A stretch of 64,000 nt of DNA from Pseudomonas fulva (GTDB lineage: Bacteria; Pseudomonadota; Gammaproteobacteria; Pseudomonadales; Pseudomonadaceae): NCBI RefSeq assembly GCF_023517795.1, contig NZ_CP082928.1, positions 3,906,001 to 3,970,000 on the forward strand, written 5' to 3'. The notes under the pieces are model-generated. The model saw only the letters and a list, made by a program, of their open reading frames with translations, did not search any database and was not told the origin of the DNA. The stretch's first letter is position 1; the number at the start of each line of letters is the position of its first letter. Made by a program: the position numbers and the translations under genes. Shown one piece after another: positions 41,887 to 51,309 of the stretch.

Positions 41887-42766
41887 GCGCAGCAGGTTTC
41901 GGCCACAGCTGGGCGAGCAGCATGCCGGCGAACATCAGCGCGCAGCCGAGGTAGCCGCGCGAGGACAGCGATTCGCCCAGCAGCAGGGCACCGGCAATGG
42001 CGGCGAACACCGCCTCCAGGGACAGGATGATCGCCGCGTGGGAGGCGATTGCATGCTTCTGGGCGATGACCTGCAAGGTGAAGCCCACCGCCACGCCAAA
42101 CAGGCCGCCATAGAGGATCGCAGGTAGCGCCTGGATGATCTCGGCGCCGGGCAGGTGCTCGAAGGCCAGCGCCAGGGCGAGGCTGATCACGGCGCAGGTG
42201 ATGAATTGCACCAGGGCCAGCAGCAGGGCGTCGTGGCGGGCGGCGAACACGCTCACCAGCAGCACGTGGATGCCCCACACGAAGGCGCCGGCCAGCTGCA
42301 GCAGGTCGCCGGAGGCGACATGAAAACCATCGCCGACGCTGAGCAGGAACATGCCGACCACCGCCAGCGAGGCGCCCAGCCAGATGCCCAGGCCGGTCTT
42401 GTGGCCCAGCAGCAGGCCGAGCAGGGGCACCACGATCACGTAGAGGCCGGTGATGAAGCCCGAGTTGGTGACGCTGGTGAACAGCAGGCCGACCTGCTGC
42501 AGGTTGATGCCCAGCGCCAGTACGGCGCCCATCAGGCTGCCGCCGAGCAGCAGCGGGCGGCTGATGGACGAGGCCGGCTGCGCGCGGCGGCGACGCAGCA
42601 GCATGATCACCGGCAACAGCACCGCCACCGCCAGGGCGAAACGCAGGCCGCTGTAGAGGAACGGCCCGATGGCGTCCATCCCCAGCCGCTGGGCGACGAA
42701 GGACGAGCCCCAGATCATCGCGGTGACCAGCATCAGCAGGTCGGCGCGCAGCGCGTGGTTGGCCAT
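41870..42766 (-). CDS. EamA/DMT-family transporter (298 aa)
   Basis: Start ATG at 42766 (MANHALRADLLMLVTAMIWGSSFVAQRLG). About ten membrane helices in two five-helix repeats; second-half motif VGFTLQVIAQKHAIASHAAIILSLEAVFAAIAGALLLGE is typical of EamA. It exports a small metabolite; substrate unknown. Confidence 0.85.
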   Translation of the reverse strand: MANHALRADLLMLVTAMIWGSSFVAQRLGMDAIGPFLYSGLRFALAVAVLLPVIMLLRRRRAQPASSISRPLLLGGSLMGAVLALGINLQQVGLLFTSVTNSGFITGLYVIVVPLLGLLLGHKTGLGIWLGASLAVVGMFLLSVGDGFHVASGDLLQLAGAFVWGIHVLLVSVFAARHDALLLALVQFITCAVISLALALAFEHLPGAEIIQALPAILYGGLFGVAVGFTLQVIAQKHAIASHAAIILSLEAVFAAIAGALLLGESLSSRGYLGCALMFAGMLLAQLWPKPAALTGRS

Positions 42767-42923
42767 GGTGGTGAGCTCCCTGCAAAAGGGCGCAGACTTT
42801 GCCGCAAAGCGCTGTGCTTGACCACCCCGCCTGCGCTCGGCATGCTGGTGGGCGCCGTACGTCATGCTGTCAGGCAGATGGGGTCTGCAGCACGGTATGC
42901 CTATAAAAAGAACAGGATCTGCA

Positions 42924-43574
42924 ATGGTCGCTTACGAAATCCTGATAGCTGATGATCATCCTCTGTTTCGCAGCGCGCTGCAGCAGGCCCTGACGATGGG
43001 CCTCGGCTCCGGCGTGCGGTTGGTGGAAGTCGCCAGCATCGCCGAGCTGGAAGCCCGGCTGGCCGAGAAGACCGACTGGGATCTGGTCCTGCTCGATCTC
43101 AACATGCCCGGCGCCTACGGCTTCTCCGGGTTGGTGCTGCTGCGCGGGCAGTACCCGCAGATTCCGGTGGTGATGATCTCCGCCCAGGAAGAAGCGGCCG
43201 TGGTGGTACGCGCCCGCGAATTCGGCGCCAGCGGGTTCATTCCCAAGTCCAGCTCGCTGGAAGTGCTGCAGCAGGCCGTACGCCAGGTGCTGGAAGGCGA
43301 AGTCTGGTGGCCACCGCAAAGCGAGGAGGCGGTCAGCCTGTCCTCCGAGGCGAAAGCCGCCAGCGCCGGGCTGGCCAGCCTCACGCCCCAGCAGTTTCGC
43401 GTGCTGACCATGGTCTGCGAAGGCCTGTTGAACAAGCAGATCGCCTATGAGCTGAGCGTCTCCGAAGCGACGGTCAAGGCCCACGTCACGGCGATCTTCC
43501 GCAAGCTGGGGGTGCGCACCCGTACCCAGGCGGCGCTGCTGTTGCAGCAGCTGGAGTCCGTGCCGGCTGCCTGA
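42924..43574 (+). CDS. erdR: Response regulator ErdR-like (216 aa)
   Basis: Receiver domain with ADDH near the N-terminus, phospho-acceptor in DLVLLDLNMPG and KSS in IPKSSSLEV; LuxR-type HTH (LTPQQFRVLTMVCEGLLNKQIAYELSVSEATVKAHVTAIFRKL). Start at ATG 42924. Matches ErdR, a regulator of ethanol/acetate metabolism in Pseudomonas, by sequence and by dgkA neighbour. Confidence 0.85.
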   Translation: MVAYEILIADDHPLFRSALQQALTMGLGSGVRLVEVASIAELEARLAEKTDWDLVLLDLNMPGAYGFSGLVLLRGQYPQIPVVMISAQEEAAVVVRAREFGASGFIPKSSSLEVLQQAVRQVLEGEVWWPPQSEEAVSLSSEAKAASAGLASLTPQQFRVLTMVCEGLLNKQIAYELSVSEATVKAHVTAIFRKLGVRTRTQAALLLQQLESVPAA

Positions 43575-43660
43575 TTGCAGCTTCGTCCCGTGGATTTCAC
43601 GGGATTTTCACGGTGTGCTCGCGTACCCTGCGCGCCTTTCCCTGTCATAGCTCACTGCCC

Positions 43661-44026
43661 ATGTCGCCGTTCAAAGGACAAACCGGTCTCAAGCGTATTC
43701 TCAATGCCGCAGGCTATTCGCTCGATGGCCTGCGCGCCGCATTTACCGGCGAGGCCGCATTTCGCCAGCTGGTGCTGCTCAACGTGGTGCTGATTCCGAT
43801 CGCCCTGCTGGTCGATGTCAGTCGCGTAGAGCGGGCGCTGATGGTGGCCGTCTGCCTGCTGGCGCTGATCGTCGAGCTGCTCAACTCGGCGGTCGAAGCG
43901 GCGATCGACCGCATATCCCTCGACCTGCATCCACTGTCCAAGACTGCCAAGGACATGGGCAGCGCTGCCCAGCTGGTTGCCCTGACCCTGATCGCCAGCG
44001 TCTGGGCGATCATCCTGCTTGGCTAG
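43661..44026 (+). CDS. dgkA: Diacylglycerol kinase (121 aa)
   Basis: Small three-span membrane enzyme: GLKRILNAAGYSLDGLRAAFTGEAAFRQ, LLALIVELLNSAVEAAIDRIS (the ELLNSAVEAAID signature) and KDMGSAAQLV. It recycles diacylglycerol to phosphatidic acid. Confidence 0.95.
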   Translation: MSPFKGQTGLKRILNAAGYSLDGLRAAFTGEAAFRQLVLLNVVLIPIALLVDVSRVERALMVAVCLLALIVELLNSAVEAAIDRISLDLHPLSKTAKDMGSAAQLVALTLIASVWAIILLG

Positions 44027-44032
44027 CAGCGG

Positions 44033-44959
44033 CTAGCGCACTGGCGGCAGCACGATCTCGTCGCTGCGGCGGATACCGGCGGTCAACGCCCGGCACATGT
44101 CTAGGAACTCGCGCATGGCGGCGGTCTGGTACTTCTGCCGGTGCCAGATGAAATAGAACTGCCGGCGCAGGTCCAGGTCCGGCGTTTCCACCGGCACCAG
44201 GCTGCCACGGCGAAAGGCATCGCGCAGTGCCAGCCGTGAAATGCAGCTGATACCCAGGCCTGACTCCACGGCGCGCTTGATCGCTTCGGTGTGTTCCAGC
44301 TCGAGGCGCACGTTGAGGGCGTCGGAGTGGTGGCGCATGGCCTGGTCGAAGGTCAGGCGTGTGCCCGAGCCCTGCTCACGCAGGATCCAGTCCTCGCCGC
44401 TCAGTTCGCGGATGCCGGCATGCCCGCGTTTGGCCAGCGGGTGGTGCGGCGCGCAGAACACCACCAGTTCGTCCTCGACCCAGCTCTGCACCTCGATGTC
44501 CGGGTGATTGCAGTCGCCCTCGATCAGACCCAGATCAATTTCGTAATGGGCCACCTGCTGCACGATATGTGCGGTGTTCTGCACGTGCAGTTTTACCTGG
44601 CTTTCCGGGTGCACCTTCATGAAGCCGCCAATCAGCAGGGTGGCCAGGTAGTTGCCGATGGTCAGGGTGGCGCCGACGGCCAGCGAGCCGAAGCCTGACT
44701 TGCCGTTCAGAAGGTCTTCGATCTCCTTGGCCTGGTCGAGCAGGGCGACCGCCTGGGGCAACAACTGGCGGCCCATGGCGTTGAGGCTCAGGCGCTTGCC
44801 GGCGCGATCGAACAGCTGGCAGCTGGACTGTCGCTCCAGCTCGCTGATCGAAGTACTCGCCGCCGACTGCGACAGGGCCAGCTGTGAGGCCGCCCTGGAG
44901 ACGCTCTCCTGCTGAGCAGCGGCGACGAATACCTGGAGTTGACGCAATGTGAATCGCAT
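44033..44959 (-). CDS. finR: LysR-family regulator FinR (308 aa)
   Basis: N-terminal LysR HTH (LRQLQVFVAAAQQESVSRAA; LALSQSAASTSISELERQS) and an effector domain. It is divergent from fpr across 121 bp, as for Pseudomonas FinR, which activates fpr under oxidative stress. AT-rich dyads (ATATC...GATA) in the intergenic region could be its sites. Confidence 0.9.
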   Translation of the reverse strand: MRFTLRQLQVFVAAAQQESVSRAASQLALSQSAASTSISELERQSSCQLFDRAGKRLSLNAMGRQLLPQAVALLDQAKEIEDLLNGKSGFGSLAVGATLTIGNYLATLLIGGFMKVHPESQVKLHVQNTAHIVQQVAHYEIDLGLIEGDCNHPDIEVQSWVEDELVVFCAPHHPLAKRGHAGIRELSGEDWILREQGSGTRLTFDQAMRHHSDALNVRLELEHTEAIKRAVESGLGISCISRLALRDAFRRGSLVPVETPDLDLRRQFYFIWHRQKYQTAAMREFLDMCRALTAGIRRSDEIVLPPVR

Positions 44960-45080
44960 ATCTATATAACCGATAACCCATATCTTGATAATTCATTTAA
45001 CAGATATTCTGGCCGCGATTAGAATGCCGCGCAATTGCGCTTACGAATCAGCGCGCCCGACGTATTCAGGAGCCCCGTAC

Positions 45081-45860
45081 ATGAGCAACATGAACCACGA
45101 ACGCGTTCTGAGTGTTCACCACTGGAATGACACGCTGTTCAGCTTCAAGTGCACCCGCGACCCGGGTCTGCGCTTCGAGAATGGCCAGTTCGTGATGATC
45201 GGCCTGCAGCAGGAAAACGGCCGTCCGCTCATGCGTGCTTACTCCATCGCCAGCCCCAACTGGGAGGAGCACCTGGAGTTCTTCAGCATCAAGGTGCCCG
45301 ATGGCCCGCTGACCTCGCAGCTGCAGCACCTCAAGGAAGGCGACGAGGTGATCATCAGCAAGAAGCCCACCGGCACCCTGGTGCTCGACGACCTCAACCC
45401 GGGCAAGCACCTGTACCTGCTCAGCACCGGCACCGGCCTGGCGCCGTTCATGAGCGTGATCCAGGACCCGGAAACCTATGAGCGCTTCGAAAAGGTGATC
45501 CTGGTGCACGGTGTGCGCTACGTCAACGAAGTGGCCTACCGCGAGTTCATCACCGAGCACCTGCCGCAGAACGAGTTCTTCGGCGACGCGCTGAAGGAAA
45601 AGCTGATCTATTACCCCACCGTGACCCGCGAGCCGTTCGAGAACCAGGGCCGCCTGACCGACCTGATGCGCAGCGGCAAGCTGTTCGCCGATATCGGCCT
45701 GCCACCCATCAACCCGCAGGACGATCGGGCGATGATCTGCGGTAGCCCAAGCATGCTCGACGAAACTAGCGAAGTACTCGACAGCTTCGGCCTGAAGATT
45801 TCGCCGCGCATGCGCGAACCCGGTGACTACCTGATCGAGCGCGCATTCGTCGAGAAGTAA
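45081..45860 (+). CDS. fpr: Ferredoxin-NADP+ reductase (259 aa)
   Basis: The ATG at 45081 (MSNMNHERVLSVHHWNDTLF) is the usual start. FAD motif RAYSIASPNWEEHLEFFS, NADP motif LLSTGTGLAPFMSVIQDPETYERFEKV, and C-terminus YLIERAFVEK are those of Fpr. It supplies electrons to ferredoxins and to Bfd, whose gene is 1 kb away. Confidence 0.95.
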   Translation: MSNMNHERVLSVHHWNDTLFSFKCTRDPGLRFENGQFVMIGLQQENGRPLMRAYSIASPNWEEHLEFFSIKVPDGPLTSQLQHLKEGDEVIISKKPTGTLVLDDLNPGKHLYLLSTGTGLAPFMSVIQDPETYERFEKVILVHGVRYVNEVAYREFITEHLPQNEFFGDALKEKLIYYPTVTREPFENQGRLTDLMRSGKLFADIGLPPINPQDDRAMICGSPSMLDETSEVLDSFGLKISPRMREPGDYLIERAFVEK

Positions 45861-45894
45861 GTTAGGACCAGCTGCGCGTCGGCCCAGCTGCGTT

Positions 45895-45952
45895 GAAAAC
45901 TGGCTCAAAATGCTCATGTACAAAAGTACACTCCGCTTTTTCGCCAGTTTTC
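45895..45952. repeat. Inverted repeat, probable dispersed Pseudomonas repeat
   Basis: GAAAACTGGC (45895-45904) and GCCAGTTTTC (45943-45952) pair perfectly around an inner TGTAC-AAAA-GTACA stem (45917-45930). The form resembles interspersed intergenic repeats of Pseudomonas genomes. Confidence 0.6.
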
Positions 45953-45994
45953 GCCTTGCAGGGCTCTAGCTCGCAAGCTCCTAGCGCCTGTATT

Positions 45995-46030
45995 AAAAAA
46001 CCGGAGTGTCTTTGGGCGCTCCGGTTTTTT
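45995..46030. terminator. Bidirectional terminator after fpr
   Basis: AAAAAACCGGAG and CTCCGGTTTTTT with a 12-base loop; works in both directions. Confidence 0.85.
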
Positions 46031-46049
46031 ATGCCCAGATCAAAGGTTA

Positions 46050-46078
46050 AAAAAACGGGAGCCTTGGCTCCCGTTTTT
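46050..46078. terminator. Bidirectional terminator after bfr
   Basis: ACGGGAGCC, loop TT, GGCTCCCGT flanked by A- and T-runs; serves the leftward bfr gene. Confidence 0.85.
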
Positions 46079-46097
46079 CTGTACAGCTGCTCCCAGC

Positions 46098-46568
46098 TTA
46101 TTCTTCCATCTGCGACTGCAGGTAGTTTTGCAGACCTACCGCCTTGATCAGGCTCAGCTGGGTTTCCAGCCAGTCGATGTGTTCTTCCTCGGACTCGAGG
46201 ATGTCTTCGAGCAGTTCGCGGCTGGCGTAGTCGCCGACGCTTTCGCAGTAGGCGATGGCCGCTTTCAGGTCGATGTGTGCCTTGTGCTCGATCCGCAGGT
46301 CGCATTCGAGCATTTCCTGGGTGTTCTCACCGATCAGGATCTTGCCCAGGTCCTGCAGGTTCGGCAGGCCTTCGAGGAACAGGATGCGCTTGATGAGCTT
46401 GTCGGCGTGTTTCATCTCGTCGATGGACTCGTGGTACTCGTGCTTGCCCAGCTTGGTCAGGCCCCAGTCTTCGTACATGCGGGCGTGCAGAAAGTACTGG
46501 TTGATCGCGACCAGCTCGTTGCCGAGGATCTTGTTCAAGTGCTGAATTACTGTCTTGTCGCCTTTCAT
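46098..46568 (-). CDS. bfr: Bacterioferritin (156 aa)
   Basis: Start ATG at 46568 ([21 protein letters not shown]). Four-helix ferritin with the ferroxidase/heme residues of Bfr: [44 protein letters not shown] and the heme Met in the central helix. Stores iron; Bfd and Fpr nearby mobilise it. Confidence 0.95.
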   Translation of the reverse strand: MKGDKTVIQHLNKILGNELVAINQYFLHARMYEDWGLTKLGKHEYHESIDEMKHADKLIKRILFLEGLPNLQDLGKILIGENTQEMLECDLRIEHKAHIDLKAAIAYCESVGDYASRELLEDILESEEEHIDWLETQLSLIKAVGLQNYLQSQMEE

Positions 46569-46733
46569 GATGAAGCCCGTCCTGCCTGGAATTAAGTAAC
46601 CGATGGCGAATTCTGGGCTTGCCAAATACGACTGTCAAACGTAAGTTATTGAAATATAAGTGAAAATAAATATAAATGAGAGTGTTTAAGTTGTGCGTCT
46701 TGGCGCTAAATCATTGAATTTCGGGCATAAAAA

Positions 46734-46754
46734 AACCGGATACGAGATCCGGTT
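46734..46754 (-). terminator. Terminator of bfd
   Basis: AACCGGAT, loop ACGAG, ATCCGGTT with an A-run on the left, which reads as a U-tract for the leftward gene. Confidence 0.8.
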
Positions 46755-46772
46755 CTTGAAAAAAACGCTTAT

Positions 46773-46991
46773 TCAGGCCGCAACAAAATTTCCCGGGTAG
46801 GCCATCGCTACCTGACTTTGCTGCACTTCACCCAGGGTTTCACGTACCACCTGCTTGGCCAGGCAAGCGCATTTGCCACACTGACTGGCTACGCCCAGCG
46901 TTTCACGGACTTCACGGTAGCTGCAGCAACCTTCATAGATCGCTTCGCGGATCTGACCGTCGGTGACACCTTCGCAGAGGCAGACATACAT
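46773..46991 (-). CDS. bfd: Bacterioferritin-associated ferredoxin (72 aa)
   Basis: The [2Fe-2S] ligand pattern CLC...CGKCAC in MYVCLCEGVTDGQIREAI and GVASQCGKCACLAKQ is that of Bfd. It passes electrons from Fpr to the bacterioferritin heme to release iron. Upstream lies a candidate Fur box. Confidence 0.95.
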   Translation of the reverse strand: MYVCLCEGVTDGQIREAIYEGCCSYREVRETLGVASQCGKCACLAKQVVRETLGEVQQSQVAMAYPGNFVAA

Positions 46992-47038
46992 AGGCTTGGC
47001 CCGTCGCTTGGCTGAGACTGATGGCGAAGGATACTAAT

Positions 47039-47057
47039 GTTAATGAGAATGCGTGTC
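47039..47057. promoter_or_regulatory. Candidate Fur box upstream of bfd
   Basis: GTTAATGAGAATGCGTGTC matches the 19-bp Fur consensus at 13 positions by eye and lies about 48 bp before bfd. bfd is iron-repressed through Fur in Pseudomonas. Confidence 0.5.
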
Positions 47058-47154
47058 AAAGATAAACCGACTCTTGATTGGGACGCTTGGACAGGCGGTA
47101 CTCTGCGCCGGCAAACGGCCTTGAAAATCGGCCGGACAGCTGACGCGCAGGCAA

Positions 47155-47181
47155 TAAAAAACCGGCCTGTGGCCGGTTTTT
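47155..47181 (-). terminator. Terminator of the rnt-argC operon
   Basis: ACCGGCC, loop TGT, GGCCGGT, flanked by A- and T-runs, just past the argC stop. Confidence 0.85.
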
Positions 47182-47198
47182 CGGGGGGCGGGCAGGGC

Positions 47199-48131
47199 TC
47201 AGCCGATCTGCGTGCACAGCCCTTCTTCGAGCCCCAGCATGATGTTCAGGTTCTGCACCGCAGCCCCCGAGGCTCCCTTGCCCAGGTTGTCCAGCTTGGC
47301 TACCAGCAGCGCCTGCTGACCATTGCTCGCACCGAACACCTGCAGCTCGGCGCGGTTGCTGCCGCTCAGGCCGTGGGGGGTGATGAAGGGTGCAGTGTCG
47401 GCCGCGATCTCGTTGTAGGGCTGCACCTGAACGAACTGCTCACCCTGATAATAGGCGCTCAGTGCCTGGTGCAGCTCGGCACCGTTGCTGCCCTGCAGGG
47501 GGATCATCACCAGCATGCCCTGGTCATAGCTGCCGACCGCCGGCTGGAAGATCGGGCGCGCCTCGAGGCCGCTCCAGTGCTGGATTTCCGGGATGTGCTT
47601 GTGATCGAAGCCCAGGCCGTAGGCCGCATAGACCGGCGCGCCTTCGCCCTCGTAGCGTTCGACCATCTTGGTGCCGCCGCCGGTGTAGCCGGACACGGCG
47701 TTGATGCACAGCTCACGATCCGCGCTCAGCAGCCCGGCATCGATAAGCGGGCGCAGCAGCAGAATGGCGCCCGTGGCGTAGCAGCCCGGGTTGCTCACCG
47801 CAGCGGCCTTGGCGATGGCCTCGCGTTGGCCCTTGGCCAGTTCGGCCATGCCGAACACCCAGTCGCTGGCGGTGCGGTGCGCGGAGCTGGCGTCCAGTAC
47901 CCGGCAGCCGACTTCACGGGCCTGGGCGGCGGTTTCCTTGGCAGCGTCGTCAGGCAGGCACAGCACGGTCACGTCGACCGAGCGCATCAGCGCGAGCTTG
48001 GCCTCGACGTCGCGACGCTTGTCATGGTCGATGGTGACCACCTCGATCTGCGGGTGGTTGGCCAGGCGCTGGCGGATCTGCAGGCCGGTGGTGCCGGCCT
48101 GGCCATCGATGAAGATCTGGTATTTTTTCAT
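47199..48131 (-). CDS. argC: N-acetyl-gamma-glutamyl-phosphate reductase, type 2 (310 aa)
   Basis: The ATG at 48131 (MKKYQIFIDGQAGTTGLQIR) is preferred to a GTG three codons upstream. Short-type ArgC with active-site Cys in AVSNPGCYATGAILLLRPL. Third step of arginine synthesis. It follows rnt closely in one operon. Confidence 0.92.
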   Translation of the reverse strand: MKKYQIFIDGQAGTTGLQIRQRLANHPQIEVVTIDHDKRRDVEAKLALMRSVDVTVLCLPDDAAKETAAQAREVGCRVLDASSAHRTASDWVFGMAELAKGQREAIAKAAAVSNPGCYATGAILLLRPLIDAGLLSADRELCINAVSGYTGGGTKMVERYEGEGAPVYAAYGLGFDHKHIPEIQHWSGLEARPIFQPAVGSYDQGMLVMIPLQGSNGAELHQALSAYYQGEQFVQVQPYNEIAADTAPFITPHGLSGSNRAELQVFGASNGQQALLVAKLDNLGKGASGAAVQNLNIMLGLEEGLCTQIG

Positions 48132-48136
48132 GGCAT

Positions 48137-48811
48137 TCACTCGTCGAAGTCTTCCCAGCCGCCCATTTCCTTCCAGCGATTGACGATGCCGCAGAACAGC
48201 TCGGCGGTCTTCTCGGTGTCATAGCGGGCGGAATGGGCTTCACGGCCATCGAACTCGATGCCGGCGGCCTGGCAGGCTTTGGCCAGCACGGTCTGCCCAT
48301 AGGCAAGGCCGGCGAGGCTGGCGGTGTCGAAGCTGGAGAAGGGGTGGAAGGGATTGCGCTTGAGGTCGCAGCGGGCGACCGCGGCATTCAGGAAGCCCAG
48401 GTCGAAGCTGCTGTTGTGGCCGACCAGAATGGCGCGTTTGCAGCCATTGGCCTTCAGGGATTTACGCAAGCCACGGAAGATTTCCGTCAGGGCGTGCTCT
48501 TCGCTCACCGCCATGCGCAGCGGATGGTCGAGCTTGATGCCGGTGAAATCCAGCGCCGCCTGTTCGATATTGGCGCCTTCGAACGGTTCGACCCGGAAGA
48601 AATGGGTGTGATCGGGATACAGGAAGCCACCTTCGTCCATGCCGATGGTGGTTGCGGCGATTTCCAGCAGCGCGTCGGTGGCACTGTTGAAGCCACCGGT
48701 CTCGACGTCCACCACCACCGGCAGATAACCGCGAAAGCGCGCGGCCATCGGATGGCGCGGGCCGCCGCTGCTCGGTTGATCCTGATCGTCTTCGTAGAGT
48801 TCTTCGCTCAT
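48137..48811 (-). CDS. rnt: Ribonuclease T (224 aa)
   Basis: DEDDh exonuclease with [36 protein letters not shown] and [14 protein letters not shown]. It trims tRNA 3' ends. The start overlaps the pyrC stop in ATGA fashion. Confidence 0.95.
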   Translation of the reverse strand: MSEELYEDDQDQPSSGGPRHPMAARFRGYLPVVVDVETGGFNSATDALLEIAATTIGMDEGGFLYPDHTHFFRVEPFEGANIEQAALDFTGIKLDHPLRMAVSEEHALTEIFRGLRKSLKANGCKRAILVGHNSSFDLGFLNAAVARCDLKRNPFHPFSSFDTASLAGLAYGQTVLAKACQAAGIEFDGREAHSARYDTEKTAELFCGIVNRWKEMGGWEDFDE

Positions 48812-49854
48812 TGACCCGCCTCCAGCAAGCGCCAGCGCAGGGTTTCGCCAGCGCGTAGCGGAATCACCGTCTGCTCGCCGAACGGCAGGCTGGCCGGTGC
48901 CACCCAGGATTCACGCACCAGGGTGATGGTGTCGGTATTGCGTGGCAGGCCGTAGAAGTCCGGGCCGAAGTGGCTGGCGAAACCTTCCAGCTTGTCCAGT
49001 GCGCCACGCTCCTCGAACGCCTCGGCGTACAGTTCGATGGCGGCATAGGCGGTGTAGCAACCGGCGCAGCCACAGGCGTTTTCCTTGGCGTGCCTGGCGT
49101 GGGGGGCCGAGTCGGTGCCGAGGAAGAACTTCGGGCTGCCGCTGGTGGCGGCCTCCAGCAGTGCCTGCTGATGGGTGTTGCGCTTGAGGATCGGCAGGCA
49201 ATAGAAGTGCGGCCGGATACCACCCACCAGCATGTGGTTGCGGTTGTACAGCAGGTGCTGGGCGGTGATGGTGGCGCCGACGTTGGCCGGTGCCTCCCTG
49301 ACGAACTGCGCGGCATCGGCGGTGGTGATGTGCTCGAACACCACCTTGAGCGTCGGGAAACGCTCGACGACGCGGCACAGGTGCTCGTCGATAAAGGCCT
49401 TTTCGCGGTCGAAGACGTCGATTTCCGCGCGCGTCACCTCGCCGTGCACCAGCAGCGGCAAGCCGGTTTCCGCCAGGGCTTCCAGTGCACCGCTGATGTT
49501 GTCCAGGCTGGTTACGCCGGAGTCGGAGTTGGTGGTCGCGCCCGCCGGGTACATCTTCGCCGCATACACGTAGCCGCTGGCCTTGGCGGCGCGAATGTCC
49601 TCTGCCGTGGTGCGGTCGGTGAGGTACAGCACCATCAGCGGCTGGAACTGGCTGCCAGCCGGCCGTGCGGCCAGAATGCGCTGGCGATAGTCACCTGCTT
49701 CGGCGGCGTTGCGCACCGGCGGCACCAGGTTGGGCATGATGATCGCGCGGGCGAAGGTGCGGGCCACATCACCAACGGTGTGCGGCAGTACGGCGCCGTC
49801 GCGCAGGTGAATGTGCCAGTCGTCGGGACGCAGCAGGGTGATGCGGTCGGTCAT
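48808..49854 (-). CDS. pyrC: Dihydroorotase (348 aa)
   Basis: Metal site [11 protein letters not shown] at the N-terminus, [15 protein letters not shown] (carbamylated Lys), LLVHGEVT and [19 protein letters not shown] are class II dihydroorotase signatures. Pyrimidine synthesis. Confidence 0.97.
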   Translation of the reverse strand: MTDRITLLRPDDWHIHLRDGAVLPHTVGDVARTFARAIIMPNLVPPVRNAAEAGDYRQRILAARPAGSQFQPLMVLYLTDRTTAEDIRAAKASGYVYAAKMYPAGATTNSDSGVTSLDNISGALEALAETGLPLLVHGEVTRAEIDVFDREKAFIDEHLCRVVERFPTLKVVFEHITTADAAQFVREAPANVGATITAQHLLYNRNHMLVGGIRPHFYCLPILKRNTHQQALLEAATSGSPKFFLGTDSAPHARHAKENACGCAGCYTAYAAIELYAEAFEERGALDKLEGFASHFGPDFYGLPRNTDTITLVRESWVAPASLPFGEQTVIPLRAGETLRWRLLEAGQ

Positions 49855-50268
49855 TGAGGCTTCCAGGCGGGGCGAAACATGCCCGGAATGCTACCGGAAA
49901 AGGGCGGCGGGGGCACGCCGCAGATGGGTAGGGTCTGTTGCCGTTTCACGCACGGCCGCGCCGGAGCCCGTTTTGTCACGAGGCAAGGCACGAGCCGCGA
50001 AGTTTAGCTGGCTAAATGAGCCGGCGAGAAACGCCGCATCGTGACAAAACGGGCCCGGCCCTACGGGTTGCGCGAGAAATCTCGCCATGCGTCGTTGGAG
50101 GACTTGGCAAGGGAACAACCATTGCCTGCGTCCTCCGCCTAGCCTGGCGAGATTTCTCGCGGCAACGCGGCTCGCGTTGAAACGGCAACAGACCCTAGGC
50201 TACGCACTCAAGTTTTTCCGCCGGCCACCGATACCAGAAGGGTAAGGTGCATTTACCCGGAGCTCGCT
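49855..50268. other. Intergenic region (414 bp), mostly a MITE-like element
   Basis: No gene is seen. The region between pyrC and motY is filled by the 49,929-50,197 palindromic element; the short flanks contain the motY ribosome-binding region. Confidence 0.8.
49929..50197. mobile_element. MITE-like palindromic element (269 bp)
   Basis: Perfect 20-bp terminal inverted repeats TAGGGTCTGTTGCCGTTTCA (49929-49948) and its inverse (50178-50197), starting and ending in TA. Inside are two more perfect long stems: 16 bp at 49966-49981/50039-50054 and 17 bp at 50071-50087/50145-50161. The RNA or DNA would fold as a three-stem, two-arm structure. There is no coding capacity, so it would move in trans. 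Confidence 0.75.
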
Positions 50269-51210
50269 GTGCGTCTGCCTCTTTTGCTCATCATCGGCTT
50301 GGCCGTCAGTGCTGGCGCGAGCCTGCCTGCCGCGGCGATCAGCTTCCAGACCCGCCTGGAAAAGGTCGAATGGCAGGTGGCCGGCGACAAGTTCGAGTGC
50401 CGCCTCAGCCAGCCGATCACCGATTTCGGCGCTGGGGAATTCGTGCGCCGCGCCGGCGAGCAGGCGACCTTCCGCCTGCAGGCGCGCGAGCGCTGGCTGG
50501 GCAGTGGCTCTGCCACCTTGCTGGCCGCCGCAGCGCCCTGGCAGCCGGGGCGTGGTGACATCAACCTCGGTGCTGTCAGTGTCGGCAGCGGCGAGGTGCC
50601 GTTCAACAGCAGCCAGGAGCAGGCCGGGCGCCTGCTTACCGGTCTGCTGGAAGGGCGTAGCCCGTTGGTCCGCCACCGCACCTCGCTGGGCAGCGAAAGT
50701 CTGGAAGTGCGGCTGCTGCCGGTGCGTTTTCGCAAGGCCTACGAGGATTACCTCGATTGCACCGCCAAGCTGCTGCCGGTCAATTTCGACCAGGTGCGCC
50801 AGTCCAATATCGGCTTTCCCGGCGGCGGCACCGAGCTCGATGCCATGGCCAAGGCCAGGCTGGAGATCATCCTCGACTTCATGAAGGCCGACCCCACGGT
50901 CAACCGCATCGAACTCGACGGCCACTCCGACAACAGCGGCAATCGCCTGACCAACCGCGACCTGTCGCGCCGCCGTGCCCTGGCGGTGATGGAGTATCTC
51001 AAGGCCCAGGGCGTGCCCGAGGAGCGCATCATCATGCGTTTTCACGGCGAGCGATATCCGCTGGTGCCCAACAACAGCGTGGCCAACCGTGACAAGAACC
51101 GTCGTGTGTCGGTGCGGCTCGACAAGGTGCCGGAAGCGCCGGTGCAACCGACCGAGCAGGCCACCCCGGCGGCGCCACCGGTGCCGGCAACGCCCGCTGC
51201 CACTTCCTGA
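50269..51210 (+). CDS. motY: Sodium-type flagellar motor protein MotY (313 aa)
   Basis: GTG start; signal peptide MRLPLLLIIGLAVSAGASLPAAA. N-terminal MotY-type domain (FQTRLEKVEWQVAGDKFECRLSQPITDFG) and a C-terminal OmpA peptidoglycan-binding domain (RIELDGHSDNSGNRLTNRDLSRRRALAVMEYL). It forms part of the T-ring around the flagellar motor. Confidence 0.92.
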   Translation: MRLPLLLIIGLAVSAGASLPAAAISFQTRLEKVEWQVAGDKFECRLSQPITDFGAGEFVRRAGEQATFRLQARERWLGSGSATLLAAAAPWQPGRGDINLGAVSVGSGEVPFNSSQEQAGRLLTGLLEGRSPLVRHRTSLGSESLEVRLLPVRFRKAYEDYLDCTAKLLPVNFDQVRQSNIGFPGGGTELDAMAKARLEIILDFMKADPTVNRIELDGHSDNSGNRLTNRDLSRRRALAVMEYLKAQGVPEERIIMRFHGERYPLVPNNSVANRDKNRRVSVRLDKVPEAPVQPTEQATPAAPPVPATPAATS

Positions 51211-51309
51211 GTCTGTCGCCTTGACGCCATCGCCTGTCGCACCCCTGTAAATCGCGGCCCGTGGCAAGTAGAATCACGGGCTTTCGAACAACCCCGTGGA
51301 GTGGATGGC

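Noticed and set aside
42155..42952. Forward 265-codon frame over the EamA transporter
   Set aside because: It is Gln/Gly-rich shadow sequence antisense to a clear ten-helix transporter.
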